The notes beneath the pieces were generated by a model, which worked only from the letters and a program-made list of their open reading frames with translations, searched no databases and had not been told where the DNA came from. From the NCBI GenBank assembly GCA_036365515.1, contig CM070875.1, positions 94,861,128 through 94,925,127 on the forward strand: a stretch of DNA of 64,000 nucleotides. Direction: 5' to 3'. This DNA is from Torymus aiolomorphi. Its lineage: Eukaryota; Arthropoda; Insecta; Hymenoptera; Torymidae. Shown here piece after piece: positions 9,214-17,869 of this stretch. Position 1 is the first letter of the stretch; every line of letters begins with the position of its first letter. Both the position numbers and the translations under genes were made by a program.

Positions 9214-10389
9214 ATGGAAGACATTCTAAAAATACAGTCACCTGTCATCTTCGATGAGTCAGTGGCACACTACGAGGTTCATGCTCATCAACCGTATACA
9301 GCATCAGCATCCAACAATAGTGATGAGATCCGTATAACCATTCAACATCAAGACTTATGTCTTCTACCATCTCGGAGCTTATTACGCGTCTGTGGAAAAT
9401 TGGTTAAAAACGATAACACACCAGTTCAGAATACAAAGTTCGTGAACAATGCTATCTGTCACTTATTCGAGGAAATCAGATATGAGTTGAACGCCATTAA
9501 AATCGATAAATGTAAAAATGTTGGTTTAACCACTCTCATGAAAGGTTGGCTTTCACTCAATCCAAATCAGAGTTCAATGATTGAAAACGCCGGCTGGATC
9601 GATGTGCAAGAGACTGAGCGTAAAATAAACAATGATGCTGGTTACTTTGAAGTTGTCATTCCTCTCAGTATGATTCTGGGTTTCGCTGAGGATTACCGTA
9701 AGATTGCTGTGAATGCAAAACATGAGCTTATTCTCGTTAGATCACGAAACGATACAAGTGCTGTAGTACAGACTGGTATAGGGGAGGACCAAGCACGATG
9801 ATTTGAAACTTTTAAAATAGTTTTATCGAAGATCGAGTGGCTTATGTCCTACGTAGTAGCATCAGATTCTTACAAGATTCGGTTGTTAGATCATGTGGGG
9901 AAAGATCGAGCTATATCCATGAGTTTTCGTACTTGGGATCTGTATGAATATCCGCTACTGCCGAACACTACTACACATGTCTGGACTGTTAAAACATCCA
10001 ACCAGTTAGAGAAGCCTCGCTTCATTATTCTTGGCTTTCAGACCAATCGAAAGGGTGTGAAAGAAGCTAATGCCAGTCAGCTTGATCATTGCAATATCAG
10101 GAATGTTAAGCTCTTTCTCAACTCACAGCATTATCCATATGGAAATCTCAACCTAGACATCAATCGTAATCAATATGCTCTTCTCTACGATATGTACGTT
10201 AATTTTCAAGCTTCTTACTATGAAAAAAATCCTGAGCCATTGCTCAACAAGACGGACTTTATCAATCACATCCCGCTCATAGTTATCGACTGTTCTAAAC
10301 AGAATGAGTCTATGAAGAGCGCTCCTGTAGATGTGCGTCTTGAATTTGAGGCTCACGATAACTTTTCAGCTGGAACATCAGTCTACTGA
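9214..10389 (+). pseudogene. Polinton major capsid protein (double jelly roll), one stop
   Basis: This would be the hexon-like shell protein, about 391 residues. Recognisable stretches are IQSPVIFDESVAHYEVHAH at the N-terminus, QDLCLLPSRSLLRVCGKL, CHLFEEIRYELNAI and, in the second half, VMSFRTW-type spacing (AISMSFRTWDLYEYP), then SQHYPYGNLNLDINRNQYA. An in-frame TGA at 9799-9801 splits the gene into two open halves of 195 and 195-plus codons. The frame is otherwise intact. The fold assignment follows what is known of Polinton capsid proteins. The single stop suggests loss of function after insertion. Confidence 0.85.
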
Positions 10390-10439
10390 TTGATTTTACG
10401 CGATCGTATCGTTCAGTATAATACCGTCAGTGGGGATGT

Positions 10440-10560
10440 AAAGAAGCTTGTTTAGAGTGGTGGGGAGCCAATCAGGGCTCAAGCGTCGGCTCGGGCAACC
10501 AATCACAGCTCTTGCGGTGGCGGCGGCTCGCGAGCGGCGATGGGGGAATGTGTATAAATT
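10440..10560 (+). promoter_or_regulatory. CCAAT/TATA promoter of the 172-aa gene
   Basis: Two CCAAT boxes (AGCCAATCAG near 10,467 and CAACCAATCACA near 10,498) lie about 30 bases apart in a GC-rich stretch. They are followed by TATAAAT at about 10,553. Initiation about 30 bases on would give a leader of about 200 bases before ATG 10,786. This is more elaborate than the bare TATA boxes of the capsid genes. The rest of the 390-base gap shows nothing else. Confidence 0.55.
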
Positions 10561-10785
10561 GAAGTCTTGATCATGAGGCGCTCATTCTTCTGCCACGTCT
10601 AGACTGAAATAGGTCAAAACGTAGTAAAACTTCCTCCTGGCTTAGAAAGTGAGAAGGAGAAAACCAAGTGGAAAGAATATCCTCAAAAATATTCAACTAA
10701 TACACACAATCTATCTGAGACAAACGGATATAAAAGATTCAAGTAATATGGACAACATCATGGATATATAGAAGATCCAAGTGAG

Positions 10786-11304
10786 ATGGAGTATGCTGTG
10801 GATATGCAAGGCTTCAAACAGCCAGGGAACGACTTCATCTTGAAGGAATTGGCTATACTCTGTCTTTCAGATAATAGTGAGCCCTTGGTACGTCTTTTCA
10901 AAGAGACGTTTCATTGGAAGAGATTTACAGATAAGTACAGAAAAGAGAATCTATGGTTGGAGAATAACTCTCACTGCATACCCTGGTCATCGGATAATGT
11001 CGACTATAATCTCATCGATGAAATTATTCGTGAGGCTCTAAAAGATGATACTAGAATTATTGTGAGAAATCAAGTAATACGACAATGGATGCAACAGCAT
11101 TGGAGTTTTCCACAGGTTGTTAGTTTAGAAGAGTGGGGTTATCCAGCTCATAATTTACGACGACCTGTTACTACATGCCCTAATCACAATGGAAAAAATA
11201 TTGCTACATGTGCTCTACACAATGTTAAACAAATTGAGATTTTACATTCACATGAAATTTTTATGGATTGGGAAGAAGTCTCAGAGACTGTTAGTTTTCA
11301 ATAG
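10786..11304 (+). CDS. Polinton-associated 172-aa protein, possibly RNase H-fold
   Basis: The ORF is intact. The N-terminus has VDMQGFKQPGNDFILKELA, then a tryptophan-rich middle (FHWKRFTDKY, NLWLENNSHCIPW). The C-terminal part has a Cys/His set (TCPNH, TCALHNVK) that could bind zinc. Proteins with the D-x-Q-G-F...K-E opening and the W-L-E-x-N-x-H-x-I-x-W core are widespread in arthropod and cnidarian genomes, often beside Polinton genes. The opening resembles the first acidic strand of RNase H-like nucleases, but this is a guess. A strong CCAAT/TATA promoter precedes it and the second copy of the structured RNA element follows its stop. Confidence 0.65.
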   Translation: MEYAVDMQGFKQPGNDFILKELAILCLSDNSEPLVRLFKETFHWKRFTDKYRKENLWLENNSHCIPWSSDNVDYNLIDEIIREALKDDTRIIVRNQVIRQWMQQHWSFPQVVSLEEWGYPAHNLRRPVTTCPNHNGKNIATCALHNVKQIEILHSHEIFMDWEEVSETVSFQ

Positions 11305-11310
11305 ATACAA

Positions 11311-11403
11311 GTAAGAGGGAGGTTGACTTTGGAGGGGTATTAATTAAATGGTGTACCTCACAGATGTGGGCGATGGTTGGGGCCTACAGCCCTCCTCTCT
11401 TAC
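11311..11403 (+). promoter_or_regulatory. Conserved structured RNA element, copy B (3' of the 172-aa gene)
   Basis: The outer stem pairs GTAAGAG-GGAGG (11,311-11,322) with CCTCC-T-CTCTTAC (11,391-11,403), 12 bp with one bulged T. Inside are the block TGGTGTACCTCACAG (11,349-11,363), a two-base spacer, and a hairpin GTGGGC (11,366-11,371), loop GATGGTTGGG, GCCTAC (11,382-11,387) with one G-U pair. Compared with copy A, two stem positions change on both sides and keep pairing. It begins about six bases after the 172-aa stop. It may mark an RNA 3' end or be read in the DNA. Function is unknown. Confidence 0.7.
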
Positions 11404-11459
11404 AAATTAATCGAACACGTTTGCTCACGCAAGCAAACATGGCGGCTGCTGACAGCTGA

Positions 11460-11600
11460 CCGCTCGCAGCGCCACAGCTGGCCGCAAACCGCAGGCTGCC
11501 AACCGCAGGCCGCCAACCGCCGGCCACCAACCGCAGGCCGCCAACCGCAGGCCGCTCGCAGCGCCACAGCTGGCCGCAGGATGCTCGATGGGTTATCTAA
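11460..11600. repeat. GC-rich 14-bp minisatellite
   Basis: About six imperfect copies of a CAACCGCAGGCCGC-type unit lie between two copies of a 25-bp segment that begins GCTCGCAGCGCCACAG (about 11,462 and 11,551). Confidence 0.7.
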
Positions 11601-11614
11601 CCTCCTTCAACTCT

Positions 11615-11850
11615 AGATGACCCAGAAACCCCATGGGGTTTTTGGGTCACATGGGTTAACTAGCCTCCTACAACACTAGATGACCCAGAAACCCTGTGGG
11701 GGTTCTGGTGCACTTGGGTTAACGCACCTCGTGCCACTCCAGAAACCCCAGTGGGGGTTCTGGCCCACTTGGGTTAACGCACCTCGTGCAATTCTACGTC
11801 CCCCAAAATCTAGTGTGGTTCTGGCCCACCTGGAATTCCAGGAAGTGGGC
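11615..11850. repeat. Tandem palindromic repeat, about 70-bp unit
   Basis: Three to four copies of a unit contain the near-palindrome CCAGAAACCCC...GGGGGTTCTGG, followed by CACTTGGGTTAACGCACCTC. Each unit can fold into a hairpin. The stretch 11,850-11,968 shows nothing recognisable. Confidence 0.65.
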
Positions 11851-11968
11851 CAGAACCACCACTGTTTACCTACTGTAAACAAACAATAACAATAGGCTAT
11901 TAAGATATCTTAATTACTGTTTATGTAAACAAAGATAAGATAGCCCGGGCGGGGCACGATGACGTCAT

Positions 11969-13500
11969 TTGTTTAGTCTCTCCATAGTAGAATGTATACT
12001 ACTGACGACACAAGGCGACCCACATTTAAAAAAGCAAATAGATGATAGAAATAAGCAAACGAACACTTTCGAAACGAAACCAAGAGTTCTAAGATCACTT
12101 CCAAATAAACAACTGAACCGATTTTCATTACATACTTATGCTAACGTACCATTGGACTCAAAAACAGAGGAAAATACGGAAATAGTTTAAATTCCATCGA
12201 CTTCAAAGACAGACCTTAACAAACTAGAAGAAACAGATTTACGAGCTTCAGTTAATTTAAACAAAAAGCAGAATATTACAAAATCCACACAAGAACAAGA
12301 TATACGTGGTAAAAATATAAATAATCTTTTAATTCTGGAAATAAAACAAAATAGTATATCACCAAATACTTTTTATACACCGAATGCACCAGGTCAAAGC
12401 CATCCATTTTTTAACAACTCAGCATATTTAGAAAACGACAAGCAACACGATTACACAGACATAGGCGGATTACTTAATGAACAAAGCCTGCTTTCAGCTA
12501 GAGATAATAATTTAAATAATAACGAAGAGGTAAGAATTCGAATAAACGAAAATCTAATAAATTTCCAAGTAGTAATGGCAAATCAACCATTAAAGTTATC
12601 ACTTAAAGAAGTTGCAAAATTAGTACCTGTTTTTGACGGGGAAAATATTCCAATTCATGAATACATAGAAAAATTAAAACAAGCAAAAAGAATAATCTCG
12701 GATAATGACGAGCAGAACCTAGTCCAAATTCTTAAAATAAAGCTCAGAGGCGAAAGTTATAAAGTTTTACCAAATGTAGAGATCGCAAATATTGAGACGT
12801 TTATTCAAATCATACGTAAATTATATCCATCGACGGATAATATACATTCATTATACGGAAAACTAACACAACAAATTCAAAAATCAGATGAAGATGTACT
12901 ACATTTTGCAAACAATTTAAGAATATTAGCCCAACAAATAATTGAATTAAAAAAATTAGAATCAAATGTAACAAGAGTAAATGCAAATTAACAGAACTTA
13001 AAACAAATTTAGAAAACAACATACTCAGCAGTTTTAAAAGAGGATTAAAACAGGAAATTCGAATAGAACTCGGAGAACAGCAAAAGATGGATAACGGAAT
13101 ACAAAACGCTATTAGAATTGAATCAAATTTAAAACAACAAAATAGCTTAACGGGATGCCGGAGTAACAGAACTAGTTTTTCAAAGTTTTCTCTGTAAAGA
13201 ATTAACCGACATAGCTGAAATTTTGGGAATCGCTTCAAAATTTGTATATCAAGTGCGGACAACTCTTGGATTTTGGAAAATTGTCATATTTTTTTATTTA
13301 GAAAATAAAATATACTACAGTACTTTCATTAATAATACATTAACTGCGGCGTCCCCTTAAGGAATGATACTACAAGTATATTGTTTAACTTCGAAACCCC
13401 AAATACAAACAAAATTAAAACATTTTTTTGCCAATTATGTAGAGAAAAAAATCATTCAGTCAGGAATAAATTATACACATTAATCGAATAAATCGAATAG
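11969..13500 (+). pseudogene. LTR-retrotransposon gag remnant (Ty3/Gypsy type)
   Basis: One frame runs from 11,969 to 12,991 with a single in-frame TAA at 12,188-12,190. It is Asn/Lys-rich at first. It then shows the gag capsid fold signature: KLVPVFDGENIPIHEYIEKL, LVQILKIKLRGE and FANNLRILAQQI. A frame change near 12,985 leads to a continuation (SSFKRGLKQEIRIELG) up to about 13,150. After about 210 bp of unrelated AT-rich DNA, a zinc-knuckle-like piece (CQLCREKNHS) lies at about 13,410-13,460. No protease, polymerase or LTR is seen. Ty3/Gypsy gag is the best match; the exact lineage is not clear. Confidence 0.6.
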
Positions 13501-13696
13501 AGTTATTGTAAAGGCAATTATTAGCCAGGTCATTTTATAGAAGAAATCTTACAGCAATAAACAAATCCTAATTAATTCCAAAAGTGTGATTGATTCATTT
13601 CGAGAACCTACAACAAGGGGAAAAGGTAATATAATTGAACTATTGATTATCAATTAAATTATAAAAGTATATTTCTCGATTTTCAAGACTTCACAC
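13500..13696. other. AT-rich DNA without recognised feature
   Basis: I see no gene or repeat here. It lies between the gag remnant and the truncated Penelope-like copy. Confidence 0.4.
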
Positions 13697-14526
13697 TGTT
13701 ATTCGTTTCGTGTTTTATTGTGAATTTTAAATGGCTATTGTAACTATTGAACGTGTTACAGAGGTCGGAAGTGCAATCTTTTTTTGTAATGAGAATGCAA
13801 TCGTCCACATATCACTTATAAAGTGCGTATTCTGATTTATGTTTATTAAGGCAAGATGTCTCCAATAGTTCAAGGATGATGTCAGCAAACCAAGGACACG
13901 TGCAAAAACCCATAGGGGCACCAAGAATCTGTTTACAAAATTTATTGTTGAATTGGAAATAAGTGGAATCTAAGAGTATTTTTACACCATCAATAAATTC
14001 TACTTTCGAGAGGTTGATTTTGTTTTTTAGATATTTACATTTTTTTAACAAGGCGGCAACAATTAATCTTTTGGGAATGTTTGTGAATAGTGACACAACG
14101 TCAAACGAAACAAATTCATAATCATTAATCATCTCTATTGTATCTATGATTTCTTTAAGCTTACTATTATTTTTAATAGTCGATTTTGGACGAGGTAAAT
14201 ATTTCGAGAACAGCATAGAAAAGCTTTTATCCAAAACATATGTTGGGCTGCCAATAGCTGAGACAATGATACGAATAGGGTTATTTTTTTTGTGAATTTT
14301 AACTAATGCGTAAGCTCTGGCCAAGTTTGTGTTACCAATATTAGATTTTAAAACTGTAGAAAAGCACCGATCAGTGTCAAGAACACCTTTACTATTCCAA
14401 TCTTTCACCAAAGTAGTTATTTTTTTTTTAAGTTTAATGAGTGGTGATTTCTTAAGACTTGCATATTTTTCATCCGCGAGTGCATTTTCTACTTTTCTGA
14501 TATAATCTGTTTTATTTAAAATAATT
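13697..14526 (-). pseudogene. PLE-C copy 1, reverse transcriptase part
   Basis: Read on the minus strand, this is the central reverse transcriptase of a Penelope-like element. It has LARAYALVKIHKKNNPIRI, VSAIGSPTYVLDK, FVSFDVVSLFTNIP (catalytic Asp) and GAPMGFCTCPWFADI. It stops just before the second catalytic motif (YVDD), at 13,697. The continuing N-terminal part is 17,593-17,868, displaced by the PLE-B insertion. It is an inverted partner of copy 2 (18,270-19,395). Confidence 0.85.
14515..14524. repeat. Target-site duplication of PLE-B, left copy
   Basis: TTTAAAATAA here matches the sequence on the far side of PLE-B (17,435-17,439 joined to 17,593-17,597, itself split by a TTAA MITE). 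PLE-C continues on both sides, so this is a 10-bp target duplication. Confidence 0.65.
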
Positions 14527-14661
14527 TTTGTATAATGCAGCTAATGGTAGATTTCTTCTAATATCCCAAATCTTGCAGCTAATGGCCAAAGTTACTACCA
14601 CTACGGTGTTATTAATTAAAAGATAATTAATAAAACAACACCAATTTTCTTTTTATCCGTC

Positions 14662-14696
14662 GACGTTTCGGACAATTTATTTTTGTCCCTCTTCAG
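14662..14696 (-). ncRNA. Hammerhead-ribozyme-like motif (PLE-B left arm)
   Basis: On the minus strand the core CTGAAGAG is followed by a stem II of GGACAA/TTGTCC, then GAAAC and GTC. Stem III is only ACGT. Stem I pairs poorly in this copy (two pairs). Hammerhead motifs are established in Penelope-like terminal repeats. This copy may be inactive. Confidence 0.6.
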
Positions 14697-15096
14697 GAAT
14701 CTAATATATACAACCGTAGTTAATATTATTTTAATAATTTCCAACAGAGAAATATTTTACAAATGAAATAAATAAAACAGATTACAAACTTACAATCAAA
14801 TGTTAATAGTCCAAGTGTTACGTGGAACACAGTCCACCCGTCAATAGTAACATAATCCATTTTTTCTCTTTATATAGTCTAATATTTAAATAAGTGTGTG
14901 TAATAAAAGGTGTGAACGTACATAAATAAGGCAGTATATGTAAGTAGGTGGGGCACAGCCCACTACCAGAGTTCGAGAACGGGAAAAGGTATTAGGCAAA
15001 CACGTCTTCGAATACGAGGGATAGTGTACGGCACATAGCTCTACTAATCATATGCTCCTAATACCTGCTCGTCTACAATACTCAGTTATTCAAATT

Positions 15097-16277
15097 CTAA
15101 GAGGACAAAAATTCGACATTATTAATCAAAATACTGTATTCCTTTGGTAATTGTGTAATTTCGAATTGTTTATTCATAAAATTTTTTTGCGGGTGTATAT
15201 ATAAAGCTTCTGTGAACAATCTTTTACCAGTGTTGAATTCTGTATCTAAAATTTTTACGTCTTGAAAATTTATATTATGTGAGTTCTCTGTTTTATGTAT
15301 AAATAATGAAGAATTTTTGTCCTCATCACAATATTTTTTATGATGTTCTTTTATTCTAACGCCTAGACGTCTACATATCTGTCCTACGTAGGACGCATTA
15401 CAATTTTCACAATTAATTTTATAAATAACATTAGACTTATTGAATACTTTATTCTTATCCTTGTCTAATATTATAACATTATTGAATTTATTATTCATGC
15501 TAAATACTACATTTGTGTTAAGGCGTTTAAAAAAATTTTTTGTGAAGCCTTCTAATTCTTTAACAAAAGGCAAACTTATAAAAGTCTTATTAACACTAAT
15601 ATTTCCATGTGAGGAACTAGATGTCGAACAAATCTTTTTTAGTGTTTTTTTTATATAGAAGTTAAGTAAATCTAGTGGATAATTATTATATTTTAAGACA
15701 TCTTTAATGAAAAAGATATTTTTTTTGTGAAAGGATTTATGCGACAGCTTTATTGCCTGATCAACCAAACTATAAATAATCGCAATTTTATTCACCAAAG
15801 GATGGTGAGAATTAAAATTGAGATATCTACCAGAGAAAGTCGGTTTTCTATACCAATTCGTTATAATATGTCTATGATCATTAATCATTATTTTTAAATC
15901 AAGAAAACTAATACTATTGTTTTTGAATCTTTTTACTGCAAGTTTTTATCATACAAATTAAAGACGTTCAAGGTATGTTCTATGTCATTTTTTTGTATAC
16001 ATAATATAATATCATCTACATACCGAAAATAAAACAAAGGCTTGGACTGTAATTTGTTTATACAATGTAATTCTAGATCCTCCATAACAATATCAGATAA
16101 AATAGGACTAATCGGGTTTCCCATAGCACAACCAAAAGTTTGTTTATAAAATTTTTCATTAACCTGAAAATAATTATTATTTAATATGAACTTAATAACT
16201 TTAATAAATTCAGAGCAAATCAGATTGATTTTATTATACAGTTGGTGCCATCTCTTTTCTATAGCATTGTACACCAA
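15097..16277 (-). pseudogene. PLE-B reverse transcriptase C-terminus and GIY-YIG endonuclease
   Basis: The upstream piece (16,277-15,933) has the reverse transcriptase palm: CAMGNPISPILSDIVMEDLE and YFRYVDDIILC with the YVDD catalytic pair. A frame break near 15,930 leads to the second piece (15,888-15,097), which has a linker and a GIY-YIG-type nuclease: IYKINCENCNASYVGQICRR and then RIKEHHKKY. The YVG residues and the downstream Arg and His fit the single-strand nicking nuclease of Penelope-like elements, which primes reverse transcription at the target. The N-terminal half of the protein is absent. The element is 5' truncated and dead. Confidence 0.85.
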
Positions 16278-16422
16278 ATATTTTTTTCATTAAAGATGTC
16301 TTAAAATATAATAATTATCCACTAGATGTACTTAACTTCTATATAAAAAAAGACTAAAAAAGATTTGCTCGACATCTAGTTCCTCACATGGGAATATTAG
16401 TGTTAATAAGACTTTTATAAGT

Positions 16423-16899
16423 TTGCCTTTTGTTAAAGAATTAGAAGGCTTCACAAAAAATTTTTTTAAACGCCTTAACACAAATGTAGTATTTAGCATG
16501 AATAATAAATTGAATAATGTTATTATATTAGGCAAGGCTAAGAATAAAAAATTCAATAAGTCTAATGTTATTTATAAAATTAATTGTGAAAGTTGTAATG
16601 CGTCCTACGTAGGACAGACATGTAGACGTCTAATCGTTAGAATAAAAGAACACCATAAAAAATATTGTGATGAGGACAAAAATTCTTCATTATTTATACA
16701 TAAAACAGAGAACTCACATAATATAAATTCTCAAGACGTAAAAATTTTAGATACAGAATTCAACACTGGTAAAAGATTGTTTACAGAAGCTTTATATATA
16801 CACACGCAAAAAAATTTTATGAATAAACAATTCGAAATTATAAAATTACCAAAGGAATACAGTATTTTGATTAATAATGTCGTATTTTTGTCCTCTTAG
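16423..16899 (+). pseudogene. PLE-B inverted 3' fragment (GIY-YIG endonuclease)
   Basis: This is a plus-strand copy of the endonuclease end found at 15,097-15,580, with a few substitutions (for example CESCNASYVGQTCRR). It keeps the GIY-YIG core and stops at the same terminus. No reverse transcriptase precedes it, so it is only the arm of the inverted structure. Confidence 0.85.
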
Positions 16900-17299
16900 A
16901 ATTAGAATAACTGAGTACTGTAGACGAGCAGGTATTAGGAGCATATGATTAGTAGAGCTATGTGCCGTACACTATCCCTCGTATTCGAAGACGTGTTTGC
17001 CTAATACCTTTTCCCGTTCTCGAACTCTGGTAGTGGGCTGTGCCCCACCTACTTACATGTACTGCCTCATTTATGTACGTTCACACCTTTTATTACACAC
17101 ACTTATTTAAATATTAGACTATATAAAGAGAAATAATGGATTATGTTACTATTGACGGGTAGACTGTGTTCCACGTAACACTTGGACTATTAATATTTGA
17201 TTGTAAGTTTGTAATCTGTTTTATTTATTTCATTAGTAAAATATTTCTCTGTTGGAAATTATTAAAATAATATTAACTACGGTTGTATATATTAGATTC

Positions 17300-17334
17300 C
17301 TGAAGAGGGACAAAAATAAATTGTCCGAAACGTC
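17300..17334 (+). ncRNA. Hammerhead-ribozyme-like motif (PLE-B right arm)
   Basis: CTGAAGAG, stem II GGACAA/TTGTCC and GAAACGTC are present on the plus strand about 100 bases from the element end. Stem II holds one extra G relative to the canonical core. Stem I is weak. Confidence 0.6.
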
Positions 17335-17439
17335 GATGGATAAAAAGAAAATTGGTATTGTTTTATTAATTACCTTTTAATTAATAACACCGTAGTGGTA
17401 GTAAATTTGGCCATTAGCTGCACGATTTGGGATATTTAA

Positions 17440-17588
17440 CCTTTAGAGGACGGGATGGCCCCTATACGGGCCATGCCCATGATCGACCCTTTACATGTGT
17501 TAGTTTTGAGATGTGAGACATCACAAAAACTCGATTTCTATAGAAAAGTGAGAGAATACAGTAAACCCAAATCCCCGTCCTCTAAAGG
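17440..17588. mobile_element. piggyBac-like MITE with TTAA target duplications
   Basis: The 149-bp element begins CCTTTAGAGGACGGG and ends with its reverse complement CCCGTCCTCTAAAGG. It is flanked by TTAA on both sides (17,436-17,439 and 17,589-17,592). It has no coding capacity. A TTAA duplication with CCTT termini is typical of piggyBac-derived MITEs. Confidence 0.8.
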
Positions 17589-17592
17589 TTAA

Positions 17593-17868
17593 AATAACTG
17601 TAACATTTCCCTTGTCAGCCTTTGTAACGAAAATATCTGGATTTTTTTTAATGAATTGTTTTGTTTTTTCCAAATTACTATTAATTGTTCTATCAATGTT
17701 AGGAACATGCATAGTTCTATTGTTAAGGATATAACTAGCAAGAGCAGGCAGGAGGTCATCTCTAATTTTCTGGTTGTTATCAATGTTTCGTATTCCACTT
17801 TCTATACATTTCATATATTGAAAAAAGGTGCGTCTGTTCGAGAGTAGAGGTTCTCTAAACTCTTCCAA
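17593..17868 (-). pseudogene. PLE-C copy 1, N-terminal part
   Basis: The minus strand encodes the region just before the reverse transcriptase core: ILNNRTMHVPNIDRTINSN and then FVTKADKGNVTVIL. It continues into 14,526-13,697 once the PLE-B insertion is ignored. Its upstream end abuts copy 2 head-to-head. Confidence 0.8.
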
Positions 17869-17869
17869 A

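Larger units (their letters stand above)
14562..17433. mobile_element. PLE-B: Penelope-like element with inverted-repeat architecture
   Basis: Arms of about 1.16 kb (14,562-15,722 and 16,278-17,433) are reverse complements, with a 555-bp single-copy spacer. Each arm carries a GIY-YIG endonuclease ORF end and a hammerhead-like motif near its outer end. The minus-strand copy also has the reverse transcriptase C-terminal part. The whole unit interrupts PLE-C copy 1 and is flanked by a 10-bp duplication. Confidence 0.8.

Noticed and set aside
1..11600. Terminal inverted repeats of the Polinton
   Set aside because: I could not find matching ends; the left terminus is outside the window and the right end past 11.4 kb is ambiguous.
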